Origin: an archaeon
GTDB taxonomy: Archaea; Asgardarchaeota; Thorarchaeia; Thorarchaeales; Thorarchaeaceae
Direction of reading: 5' to 3'
Assembly: GCA_024276825.1 (NCBI GenBank)
Contig: JAJRWI010000048.1
Coordinates: 1-57,367, forward strand
Length of the DNA stretch: 57,367 nt
Numbering within the stretch: the stretch's first letter is position 1; each line of letters opens with the position of its first letter. The notes beneath the pieces were generated by a model, which saw only the letters and a list, made by a program, of their open reading frames with translations, did no database searches and was not told the origin of the DNA. Position numbers and translations under genes: made by a program. Shown one piece after another: positions 1-8,275 of the stretch.

Positions 1-48
1 GAAATGATAAAACCGACCGTTATCTCATAAGCATATAGGAGACCATGA

Positions 49-1080
49 ATGAGATCAGTCAACACATCAGAAGATCAAATCATTGTATTGGACGATTTCA
101 ACACATCATCAACTCATTTTAATGCATCTCTTATTGCTCTAAGTTCAATCATTCTAATCTCCTCATTTTTTGTCCTCGTTGACCATGTTTCTCCTATTCT
201 CGCAAGACTTGTTCTTCTTTTCTTATCTCAGATCATCTTGGGAATTCTACTCATACGCCTATTCTATTACCTTGGGCGAAAGGCCCGCTTGAGTATAACC
301 CTGATTGATCCCTCATCAATAAACCATGGATGGAAAAGATCTATCGAGAAGATGAATTCTGCCGAGATGTCGCACGTGTTTGAAAGAATGCAAATCTCTG
401 CTTCAGTGCCAAAATCACGGATGGATGACCTCACCGATCTGTCACTCTTCATTGTAATTGTCTGGTCTGTGATATCAACTGCATTTATCTATCCAGATAT
501 GCACACCCCATTACTCTATTTCATTGGCGGTTCTGTCCTACTTGTTGCGTGTGTTCTTTCTTATCTGAATGGGTATGGGTCCTTTGTGGTCATTGATTTC
601 AATGAAGAACTGAGCAAGTTGGAGTACTATGTTGTATCAAGAGTGTCTGCAGTTGAACGAATTGCCAAGGTCAACTCTTACATCATTTGGTTGGAGAAGA
701 ATGGACATAGAATCCTCTATGACATTATGGTGGATATTGATGTTGGCCCTCCCTTCAAACTGAGTTACCACTGTGGAATTTCCTCTTCAGATAATGAACG
801 CATACAGCTTGAAAATCTGGCCACTCAAACCCCTGCTCCAGACCAAGTTTCGAGAATCTGTTCCAAATTCCTAAATATACAACCCAATTGGGATGTACAT
901 GTTGAAGACAGAGGCAACGGTTTTAACATCATTTTTTATAATAAGACTCATCCTGTCAAATACAAATCTGGGTCAACTCCAATATCGAATGCAATAATAT
1001 CAAATGATGCTGTTCAACGATTCTCGAAGGGATTAATCGAACTGATAAACTGTTGCGTTTCATGGCAAAGTGATAGCTAG
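49..1080 (+). CDS. Four-helix membrane protein with soluble C-terminal domain, unknown function
   Basis: I do not recognise this 343-residue protein. Hydrophobic segments lie near residues 27-45, 51-72, 130-149 and 154-173, giving two hairpins separated by a polar stretch. The last 170 residues look soluble and alternate beta-like and helical segments. The start is supported by AGGAG at 37-41, seven bases before the ATG. It is followed by another unknown gene on the same strand 81 bases downstream, so the two may be co-transcribed. No enzyme motif or metal-binding cluster is visible. Confidence 0.75.
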   Translation: MRSVNTSEDQIIVLDDFNTSSTHFNASLIALSSIILISSFFVLVDHVSPILARLVLLFLSQIILGILLIRLFYYLGRKARLSITLIDPSSINHGWKRSIEKMNSAEMSHVFERMQISASVPKSRMDDLTDLSLFIVIVWSVISTAFIYPDMHTPLLYFIGGSVLLVACVLSYLNGYGSFVVIDFNEELSKLEYYVVSRVSAVERIAKVNSYIIWLEKNGHRILYDIMVDIDVGPPFKLSYHCGISSSDNERIQLENLATQTPAPDQVSRICSKFLNIQPNWDVHVEDRGNGFNIIFYNKTHPVKYKSGSTPISNAIISNDAVQRFSKGLIELINCCVSWQSDS

Positions 1081-1161
1081 TATTAATGACATTCTTAAGG
1101 GTCTAATAATAATCAAAATATGGGAATTCTGTAAATAGTTAAAACAACATTCCTACACCGA

Positions 1162-2469
1162 ATGAGAGTGATGATATTGAAGGCCAGACTCAAAATTGAT
1201 CGCCATTGGCTCGATAAAGAACGGATGAGTATGGCCAAATTGATGCAAGACTACAAGGAATGGGAACTCACTACCCTAAAGAAGGCAAAAGAAGCAAAAG
1301 ATATGGAGAGTCTTCGTAAACTGTTCTACGAACTTGGCGATCGATGGGAATGGGACCAGGCAACTGGTGCATGGCTATCCAAGAGTGAACCCCTCGATAC
1401 AATATGTCTAGTGCTTCGAATGCCTGGCCTTGATATTGGAAAAGAACGTTATGTGATCTATGCTATCATGGCTTACAGTAAAGGGGTCACTGCTACATTC
1501 GACCATTTGGGTGACAAGGAACGCGTGATTTTAGAACGTGATGTTGAAACAGGCAAATTCATTGCTTGGTCAACCACAGGACATGGAATGGTCGAATTAA
1601 AACCGCTGAAGCTTTATGACTTCAAGTCCATTGAGGAAATCATAAAGAAATGCTTCTTGATAGCACAACCCGGAGATCATGCATTAAGAATTGAAGTCCC
1701 TCCAGGATTTCGCGGATCTGACGATTTTCATGAAACCCTTTGGACGATAGTCAATGGCTTGAAGGAATTTGAAGTCAAGAAAGTTGATGTTCTTAATGCT
1801 CCGGATGTTGAGAGTAGGTTGGACTTCCAGTTCTATCGATATGCTAACGCTGTAATCAGTCTTGAGAGGAAATGGAGGCAACTCAGTGGCACGCTCACTG
1901 CAAAGGCCAGAGAGATAGTCCTTGATAAAATCCCGCAGGATATAGAGAAAATCAACAAGCAGACCTTAAGACGAATTGAAGGGCTTCTTCACATACTCTG
2001 GTTTTGGCCGCCATTCCATCAACAAGACATTGTCAGGATGGTTTACAAGGAACTCTCAGAACTACCAAATCCAACTTCGGTCCAAAAGGAGCTCATTCCC
2101 TATCTCGGAGAATTGCTTTACAGTTTGAACAATATTATTGAGAAAGCCCAATATATCAAATGGCGCAGCGTAATGGACAAGAAACGTTTCAGTTCATCTG
2201 ATATCTTCGAAGGTCTTGAATTGGATGATGTCGCCAAGGCTGCTTTTGCTGTTGCTCTTGATGATATGCTCCGTGAACATACTCTTGCTTACATTGGATA
2301 TCCCGAACGGGCAACATGGAAGAACAAGATATTCCGCACAGTCTTTGGGCTTCTTGTCCTTCCTGTACGTCTGGCCTATAGCTTCATGATCAGTCTTAGG
2401 TCATTTCTGTTGAAACTTCAAGGGCTTCGGAATGTGCCCACTGAAGCACAGAATGAAACTGACAATTGA
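1162..2469 (+). CDS. Hypothetical protein, mostly helical, hydrophobic C-terminal segment
   Basis: Unrecognised 435-residue protein. The first 90 residues are charged and helical. The middle (about 90-220) has mixed alpha/beta character, and residues 230-350 are strongly helical. A hydrophobic stretch at about 388-415 with interspersed Arg/Lys could be amphipathic and attach the protein to the membrane. Several ATG codons lie close together at the start (codons 1, 4 and 23), and there is no clear ribosome binding site, so the exact start is uncertain. It lies tail to tail with the DUF99 gene, with only 8 bases between them. Confidence 0.65.
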   Translation: MRVMILKARLKIDRHWLDKERMSMAKLMQDYKEWELTTLKKAKEAKDMESLRKLFYELGDRWEWDQATGAWLSKSEPLDTICLVLRMPGLDIGKERYVIYAIMAYSKGVTATFDHLGDKERVILERDVETGKFIAWSTTGHGMVELKPLKLYDFKSIEEIIKKCFLIAQPGDHALRIEVPPGFRGSDDFHETLWTIVNGLKEFEVKKVDVLNAPDVESRLDFQFYRYANAVISLERKWRQLSGTLTAKAREIVLDKIPQDIEKINKQTLRRIEGLLHILWFWPPFHQQDIVRMVYKELSELPNPTSVQKELIPYLGELLYSLNNIIEKAQYIKWRSVMDKKRFSSSDIFEGLELDDVAKAAFAVALDDMLREHTLAYIGYPERATWKNKIFRTVFGLLVLPVRLAYSFMISLRSFLLKLQGLRNVPTEAQNETDN

Positions 2470-2477
2470 GGGATTTA

Positions 2478-3095
2478 TTATTCAAGATTCATATCACGAT
2501 GGATTGAACTGGCAAGTATCCTTGCAACCCTGACGGGCTCTGGAACTTTGCCCTCAAGAGTAAAATGACTCACAAGAGATCTGGCCTCTTCCATTGACAG
2601 GCCATGATAATTGATGAACACCTCATGTCCGTTTTCAAGTCTGACCCGCTCTCTTTGTCCAGCTCGTTCTGATATCTCAAGTCTTACTTGCCAGTCATCT
2701 GGAAAGTACTCTTTCAAATACTTTTCAATTCCCTCAGATGGGTTGTAAGTCACGCAGACAATGGGAGTCTTGGTTTTCTCAAATAATCTGGTGATATCAA
2801 TCACATTAAACCACGAAATGATGCAACCTCCGAGCAACCAGGCCCGAATGTCATCGCGTTGAATTCGCTTGAACATTATCAACATCTCTTCGGTGGCATC
2901 CAGGCCACCAACCGTGGGTTGACAAATCCCAAACCCGTCAATGATGAAATCGCCTCTCATGACAACTCCAACGGCCACACTCTTCCTATCCTCCCTATCA
3001 AAGCTCTCAGACACTCCAAGAACCCTGACTCCTTTTTTCCAAACAGCTTTTTTCTTTGGAGATGGAATTCTTGCCATTTGAAATACTGATTTCAT
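2478..3095 (-). CDS. DUF99 family protein
   Basis: This matches the archaeal DUF99 family, small proteins of about 190-210 residues often described as endonuclease-V-like in fold, with no settled biochemical role. Supporting features are the early SFDREDRKSVAVGVVMRGD segment, the central GLDATEEM and the LGGCIISWFNVIDI core, then a VTYNPSEG strand. The longest frame begins at a TTG at 3110, but I prefer the ATG at 3095 because GGTGA sits about seven bases before it. That gives 205 residues. It shares an intergenic region of about 330 bases with the divergent Roadblock gene. Family assignment is by motif recall; function is open. Confidence 0.8.
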   Translation of the reverse strand: MKSVFQMARIPSPKKKAVWKKGVRVLGVSESFDREDRKSVAVGVVMRGDFIIDGFGICQPTVGGLDATEEMLIMFKRIQRDDIRAWLLGGCIISWFNVIDITRLFEKTKTPIVCVTYNPSEGIEKYLKEYFPDDWQVRLEISERAGQRERVRLENGHEVFINYHGLSMEEARSLVSHFTLEGKVPEPVRVARILASSIHRDMNLE

Positions 3096-3425
3096 CTTTG
3101 CAGTCACCAATTCGCATAATTCACAACTAGAATTTATGACTCCTACTTTAAAAATACGGACAACACATATTCTCTGTTCAAATGAGTTTGTTTCCGGGCC
3201 ATAAGTTTATGAAAGATCTGGCCGCTATTGGTCTAATTATTCCAAGCCATTCTCCTGACCTAAATTGAACCGCTAGAATACAAATGTGCCCATAAACATC
3301 TCAAATTGCAGTTTATCATTAATATTTGCATCTTTAATAATTGGCACGTGTGCTAATTAATTTTATAAATGCGCATATCACTTCAAAAGCATAGATTAAA
3401 TGACACGCCGTAGGAAGCATGTATT
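3096..3425. promoter_or_regulatory. Divergent intergenic region with TATA box for the Roadblock gene
   Basis: No gene seen. TTTTATAAA at 3361-3369 is a good archaeal TATA box. It predicts transcription starting near 3390 and a leader of about 35 bases before the ATG at 3426. AGGA at 3412-3415 may act as a weak ribosome binding site. On the other strand, an AT-rich stretch near 3145 could serve the DUF99 gene. Confidence 0.45.
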
Positions 3426-3809
3426 ATGTTCGACCCTGGGTCTGCAGAAAAGCAGAATGAGCTCAGATCTATAATAGAAGAGGCCACCTCCATCACAGCA
3501 GGGATTCGTGCCTGGATGTTACTGTCAAAAGAGGGTCTTCCAATCTCATCAGCCGTCCCATCTGGTCTGGAAGAAGCAGAGATGGCAGCTATGGCTGCTG
3601 CTATTTTGAATGTAGCGGACCTGGCCGCGGAACGAATGGACCAAGGTCTCCTTGAGGAGATTCTAATGACGAATGAGAATGGATACATGTTGATTCGAAG
3701 TGTTGGCGAAAAGGCAATCCTTGTGTTTGCGGCTGCTAAAAATGTCAAGACTGGAATGCTGGTCTATTCGGCAAAAGACGCGTCTGAAAAAATAAACAAA
3801 CTATTCTAG
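3426..3809 (+). CDS. Roadblock/LC7 domain protein
   Basis: A single-domain 127-residue Roadblock/LC7 protein. The pattern is an N-terminal helix (IIEEATSITAGIRA), a strand with the sequence MLLSKEGLPIS, a long central helix rich in Ala (about 48-70), and the beta strands LIRSVGEKAILVFAA and TGMLVYS. Roadblock proteins dimerise and serve as platforms or regulators for small Ras-like GTPases (the MglB type) or dynein. They are expanded in Asgard archaea. No GTPase gene is adjacent, so a partner would be encoded elsewhere. The 3' end overlaps the convergent subtilase gene by four bases. Confidence 0.88.
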   Translation: MFDPGSAEKQNELRSIIEEATSITAGIRAWMLLSKEGLPISSAVPSGLEEAEMAAMAAAILNVADLAAERMDQGLLEEILMTNENGYMLIRSVGEKAILVFAAAKNVKTGMLVYSAKDASEKINKLF

Positions 3810-5815
3810 TACAGGCCAACTAACCAATATATGATCTGCAAGGCAAATTTCCTGTTATCTGTTGAATGATACTTATTATTCAAGGCCCAATTGTCTATGA
3901 AGAAATTGCTGCCTGAAACGATTAGCCGTGATCCATTATTACTTTCCAGACCCACTATGACTGTCTTGTTCACCACTCGGACTTTGCCATCATCATCTCT
4001 TACATTCATTTGAGTCCATGCAATCTCATAGGTGTTCCCAGAGTAGTTCAACGAGCACCCAACAAAATCGAATGATTCTACACCTTGAGTCACCTTGTGC
4101 TCGGCAAGTCCTGTGACCTCAACAGTTGAGATAATACCGCCTACGGATATCAAGGTCGTGGGAATCATGTCATAATTAAACGAAGCATTAAACAATTGAA
4201 GAAGGTCATTTGCAGCATCGATATTAATACTATAGTTTGCCAGACCCACAATGAAGAGACTTCCACCTGCATTCCAGTACTTCTCATAAGCAGCAAGTTC
4301 TTCAGAAGAGTAATTGATAGATCCCACAATCTGACTTGAAGAACCATCGCTTTCAAATATCCATGCGCATGGATCAAGCACAATCACTACATCGTACTCT
4401 TGAAGTCGCTGAAATGTTATCTCTGATGGACTTTTCAGTTCTTCTACAGCAATCCCCTTCTCACAGAATAGACTATAATATGAGCGAAACTGCCCATACA
4501 TAGAATCAATCCACCAGTTTGTATGGCTCACATCAAATGCGACCTTTGCAAATGGCAAGTGTGCTGTGAAAGACAACTTCACATGAATTAACATGTAATC
4601 CTCTGCATCAAATGAGATTAAGGCTTGAACATCCTCCTCCTGATCTGCGATCACTTTGATGTTCACAACAAATTCATGCACTTGGATTACCAATATCTGT
4701 GTGGGCCCCTTGACCCAAGGGCTACCCGAGCCAGAATAGAAAATGCTGAAAGTGACATTGTCACTTGATATTGCAGTGAGTTTCAATTTCATTGTCGTGT
4801 TGACAAACCAACGTTCAAAATCATATGGGCCAATATCGTTTGTGACCCATGCAACTAGTGGTAGGCTATCTCTCTTTGGGGCATCTTCTAAATATCTAAG
4901 AGCAGACTCAACATCAATAAGTCCACTTCCAACCTCCCATGGCTCAGAAGACAGCTTTTGAGCCGAGGCCATAAGAACAGCCTTAATCATTCCTGGAGTC
5001 CATCGCCATCCATTCTGTATGCACGATGATATGAGTTGAGCCGCTCCTGCAGTGATGCGAGGTGCAGCAAAGCTTGTACCATAGACAGCTTTCCCACCAT
5101 CTATCATGTATGATCCAAGGGCTGAGATGTCCGGCTTTATTCCTCGTCCGATAATTGGTCCACGCCCTGAGAATCCGTATGGCCTCCCAATCTCATCAAC
5201 GCCCGCAACTGCAATGACTTCAGGATAGACTGCAGGAGTTTCAATGGAACTTCCACTCACTCCCTCCTGACCGTTATTTCCCGCTGCCGCAACTATCGTA
5301 ACACCCTGATAGAATGCCCATTGTATTACTTCTTTCAATGGGTCATTCTCAGATGGGCTTCCTCCAAGACTTAAGTTGATGATGTCACAGTCCTGCCTGA
5401 CCGCCCATTGAATTGCTGCAATAATCGCGCTTTGAGTCGCAATGTTATCAGATGATACAACCTTGGCATTGAGTATTCCTACAAAGGGGGCCTTCTTAAT
5501 GATAATTGATGCTACATAGGAACCATGTGGCGAACCATTGGGATTGCTGTCTTCTGTACTGTTGTCATCAGTACTATATCCATAAGACTGATTAACAAAG
5601 CTTTGAGCCCCAATTATCTTTATTTCATTGCCATTGTTGATTGAAATACCTGAATCGATCACTGCAACCTTTACTATTGTATCTTTGATAACATGGTTTC
5701 TTGGTGCAATGACAACAACAACTGATAATGTGAGAAGGATTAAAGTGATTATTAGGAGTGCTGTGCCTCTTTTGGGAGTGGGTGCACCCTCGATCTCGCT
5801 CATTTTTCTTCTCAC
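3806..5815 (-). CDS. Subtilisin-like (S8) serine protease with site-1-protease-like C-terminal region
   Basis: A 669-residue membrane-anchored or secreted subtilase. An N-terminal hydrophobic segment (about 17-36) is followed by a catalytic domain with Asp54 (VIDSG), His97 (SPHGSYVAS), oxyanion Asn180 (AAAGNNG) and Ser248 (GTSFAAP). Residues 310-420 look like a beta-sandwich. Residues 422-669 look like a Rossmann/GATase-type domain: DVVIVLDP at 475-482, AGGSLFIVG at 516-524 and RLIVSGSNFF at 630-639. This order, and details such as the LLQLFNASF and SRLIV segments, recall the region after the protease domain of eukaryotic site-1 protease (SKI-1/MBTPS1). No C-terminal membrane helix is present. 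Divergent from a CPBP membrane protease. The S8 call is certain; the site-1-protease comparison is from memory and unaligned. Confidence 0.93.
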   Translation of the reverse strand: MRRKMSEIEGAPTPKRGTALLIITLILLTLSVVVVIAPRNHVIKDTIVKVAVIDSGISINNGNEIKIIGAQSFVNQSYGYSTDDNSTEDSNPNGSPHGSYVASIIIKKAPFVGILNAKVVSSDNIATQSAIIAAIQWAVRQDCDIINLSLGGSPSENDPLKEVIQWAFYQGVTIVAAAGNNGQEGVSGSSIETPAVYPEVIAVAGVDEIGRPYGFSGRGPIIGRGIKPDISALGSYMIDGGKAVYGTSFAAPRITAGAAQLISSCIQNGWRWTPGMIKAVLMASAQKLSSEPWEVGSGLIDVESALRYLEDAPKRDSLPLVAWVTNDIGPYDFERWFVNTTMKLKLTAISSDNVTFSIFYSGSGSPWVKGPTQILVIQVHEFVVNIKVIADQEEDVQALISFDAEDYMLIHVKLSFTAHLPFAKVAFDVSHTNWWIDSMYGQFRSYYSLFCEKGIAVEELKSPSEITFQRLQEYDVVIVLDPCAWIFESDGSSSQIVGSINYSSEELAAYEKYWNAGGSLFIVGLANYSINIDAANDLLQLFNASFNYDMIPTTLISVGGIISTVEVTGLAEHKVTQGVESFDFVGCSLNYSGNTYEIAWTQMNVRDDDGKVRVVNKTVIVGLESNNGSRLIVSGSNFFIDNWALNNKYHSTDNRKFALQIIYWLVGLY

Positions 5816-5927
5816 CTGGTTGATTTTCTACAATGAAAGATGAAAATAAAGCCTTGGTAATCAAGCAAAGACAATCAACAGTAATCTTATTACGAAATTG
5901 CAGAAACTCTGAATAGAGGTCAGATTA

Positions 5928-6743
5928 ATGGTCATGGAAGACCCTCATACAACTGAGATGGCTGATTACTATGGAATAGATATTTTTCAACCTGGGACTG
6001 ATTACGAGGAAGTCATTAATGCGAATGTGGTCTCTCAGGCCGCGATTTACACATTAGTGGGCTATCTAATCATGTTCTTTGCCCTTGTCATTATCACAAT
6101 TCCATTATTCGCTTCCGGTCTAATACGAATTGTCCCAATTGGTCCATTCACTTATACAATTGAATATGCACCTTGGGTCTTCTTGACAATAACTGCAATA
6201 TCTGAATCCATGCTTGCACTTGCTCCTATCATATATATCAAACGCAGGGGTCTATCATTTCAAGCTATTGGCCTTAAGAAGAGAATCAACTTTTCAAAGG
6301 AAACAGTTTTCGGGCTCGCCTTTGGCATACCTATGACTGTTCTTAATTTCTGCCTTGTATGGCTGATTACTCAAGTCACAGGTCCTCTCGAAGGGATTGA
6401 CCCCTTCTCAACATCGAACATGTATGAGATGATTGCTTGGGTAATTGTGATGTTCACGATTGTCGCACTATCTGAGGAACTTCTATTCAGAGGCTTCTTA
6501 CAAAGGCGACTGGACGACTATTTGAAGCAAAAGACCAAGCATAACTTTCTTGCTGCTCTTTTGATCACGAGTTTTGTATTCTCTATTCTGCATTTGGATA
6601 TGATTGGCTTTGCCACGAGATTCATCTTAGGGATGATTCTTGGCTGGATGGCTAAAAGAAATAATTACTCTATTGTATCGCCAACAGTTGCTCATGGGCT
6701 TAACAACTCGTTAGCTGTTATTCTATCATTTCTCGGGTACTGA
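5928..6743 (+). CDS. CPBP family intramembrane metalloprotease (Rce1/ABI-like)
   Basis: A 271-residue polytopic protein. It carries the CPBP (type II CAAX-processing-like) motifs: the Glu pair and Arg in SEELLFRGFLQRR (Glu183, Glu184, Arg188), His222 in FSILHLD, and His256 with Asn259/260 in VAHGLNNS. All expected catalytic positions are present. Membrane helices lie at about 36-63, 83-104, 127-149, 165-182 and 206-270. The ATG follows GAGGT with good spacing. Family members include CAAX endopeptidase Rce1 and bacteriocin-immunity proteins, so the substrate cannot be deduced. It shares a short divergent promoter region with the S8 protease gene. Confidence 0.9.
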   Translation: MVMEDPHTTEMADYYGIDIFQPGTDYEEVINANVVSQAAIYTLVGYLIMFFALVIITIPLFASGLIRIVPIGPFTYTIEYAPWVFLTITAISESMLALAPIIYIKRRGLSFQAIGLKKRINFSKETVFGLAFGIPMTVLNFCLVWLITQVTGPLEGIDPFSTSNMYEMIAWVIVMFTIVALSEELLFRGFLQRRLDDYLKQKTKHNFLAALLITSFVFSILHLDMIGFATRFILGMILGWMAKRNNYSIVSPTVAHGLNNSLAVILSFLGY

Positions 6744-6755
6744 AAAAAAATAGAT

Positions 6756-6776
6756 CAGGGAGATGCACTCTCCCTG
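6756..6776 (-). terminator. Hairpin plus T-run terminator after dodecin gene
   Basis: An 8-bp perfect stem CAGGGAGA/TCTCCCTG with a 5-base loop, followed on the minus strand by a run of eight T (A-run at 6743-6750 on the plus strand). It would end transcription of the dodecin gene and lies between two convergent genes. Confidence 0.65.
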
Positions 6777-6787
6777 CATCAGCTCTC

Positions 6788-6994
6788 CTACTCAGACTCA
6801 TATTTGAAGGCCAATCTTATGTTGGCTCGAAAAGCAACAATCTTGTTGTCAACAACCTTTGCAGTGAAGTGATCGACATCAATACCAACTATTCCACGAA
6901 TTGTCTTTGATGCGACAGCAAGGGCGTTCTTTGTTGCTTCTTCCCAGCTGTTGGGAGATTCTCCGATTAGCTCGATTACCTTTACAACACTCAT
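6788..6994 (-). CDS. Dodecin family protein
   Basis: At 68 residues this has the dodecin length and pattern: an early VIELIGESPNSWEEA segment, one helix with ALAVASKTIRGI, then strands with VVDNKIVAFRANI and LAFKYE. Dodecins form hollow dodecamers that store and buffer flavins. The aromatic Trp that stacks on the flavin in characterised dodecins would fall near residues 37-40, where this protein has Gly-Ile-Asp-Val. Flavin binding is therefore doubtful, and another ligand or a purely structural role is possible. It is the last gene of a minus-strand run and has its own terminator. Confidence 0.87.
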   Translation of the reverse strand: MSVVKVIELIGESPNSWEEATKNALAVASKTIRGIVGIDVDHFTAKVVDNKIVAFRANIRLAFKYESE

Positions 6995-7056
6995 TTCTCA
7001 TCTCTCCATCTGGAGTGTTCTATAATACCTGCCATTGCTTATGAATACTGCTACGC

Positions 7057-8226
7057 TCACGCCAGCACTCTTCTCTTGGCGAAAACCAGCCATGCAAGCA
7101 GTATCATCGCAATTGAAAAGACGACCAATCGGTATATTTCACTGGTAAAGCTCAAGACTGGAATTCCCTTGAATGCCACGTCAAAGATCATTACTCTTCC
7201 CAGATTCAGGGGCCAATACTCATCGATTATTCCGACATCCATGAAGCCAGTCCCTACAATGAATGATGAGAATAGCAGAAATAGAAATGACTGGTTTGCC
7301 TGAAGTCTTGTCTTGCATAGTGTAGAAATAAACACACCGAGTGCCGAGCCCGTGATTGACATGAATACTAGAATGAAGTTTATTGACAGATACCACTCAA
7401 TAAACGAGCTCTGGGTTGGTCTTATTCCAAACAGTCCCATCCAGAGTGCCATCATAAATTGTGCTTGCAATACGCCAACAAGGAAATAGCCGATAGTCTT
7501 TGCTAGAATTGCCTCCATCTTTGTAGCTGGGGTTAATAGCATTCTGCTTAACGGTACATCACCAACTATCGCTTGAGCCGCTGTGGCGGCGACTCCAATG
7601 AAGACTGCAAACACCAGCAAAAAAACGCCGAAGGTGGCAGCAGTGTATTCTCCAGTGGGCTCAAACTCTCGGATCTCAAGCAGCTCTATCTCGCCCTTTG
7701 ACCAGCCATGATCATATCTAAAATCTGCAACAACATTACTAAATGCACTGAAGATTGTGGCCTGTTTCTGAAAATTTGTAGAACTGATATGAATGTCAAT
7801 GATTGCAGGAATATCATTTGTGATATTCCCTTCAAATCCATACGGTATTATCGCATAAGCATCAATAATGTTCTTATATAATGCATCAAGAGCCTCATGC
7901 TCATTCTCATAGACCGTCACAATAAAATCCGGACTGTTCCGTAGATACCATGTGAAATTCACACTAAGGTCTTGCTCGGGAAACGTGTCCGTGGGGTCCT
8001 GATCAACAACTCCAAGATAAATGGCCTCTGAACTCTTTGGTCCCTCACCCATTCTTGCACCTGCAGTCCCTTGTTGAATTGCAACCCACATTGTACCCAT
8101 AATCATTGCAGGAAGCATGAAGATTAGAAGAAGTGCGTATTTGTCATTCATAATAAGTCGAAGCTCTTTCAGCAACATGGAATAGATTCGCCAGGCCTTG
8201 GTGTTCTTCTTTCCTGTTGCTGACAA
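7057..8226 (-). CDS. ABC-2 type transporter permease (NatB-like), no partner ATPase nearby
   Basis: A 389-residue ABC-2 permease. It starts with a cytoplasmic segment (SMLLKELRLIMNDKY), one membrane helix at about 30-50, and a large external domain of about 140 residues. Five or so helices follow from about residue 195, including VPLSRMLLTPATKMEAILAK between them, which is typical of the family. Such permeases need an ATP-binding subunit, and none is encoded next to this gene, unlike the ABC pair near 55 kb. The partner may be elsewhere. The gene follows the glycosylase gene by 49 bases on the same strand. Confidence 0.85.
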   Translation of the reverse strand: MSATGKKNTKAWRIYSMLLKELRLIMNDKYALLLIFMLPAMIMGTMWVAIQQGTAGARMGEGPKSSEAIYLGVVDQDPTDTFPEQDLSVNFTWYLRNSPDFIVTVYENEHEALDALYKNIIDAYAIIPYGFEGNITNDIPAIIDIHISSTNFQKQATIFSAFSNVVADFRYDHGWSKGEIELLEIREFEPTGEYTAATFGVFLLVFAVFIGVAATAAQAIVGDVPLSRMLLTPATKMEAILAKTIGYFLVGVLQAQFMMALWMGLFGIRPTQSSFIEWYLSINFILVFMSITGSALGVFISTLCKTRLQANQSFLFLLFSSFIVGTGFMDVGIIDEYWPLNLGRVMIFDVAFKGIPVLSFTSEIYRLVVFSIAMILLAWLVFAKRRVLA

Positions 8227-8275
8227 CTTGCCTCACCATTTTCATATATGCGGTCGCTATCGTTCCTTTGGCTGT

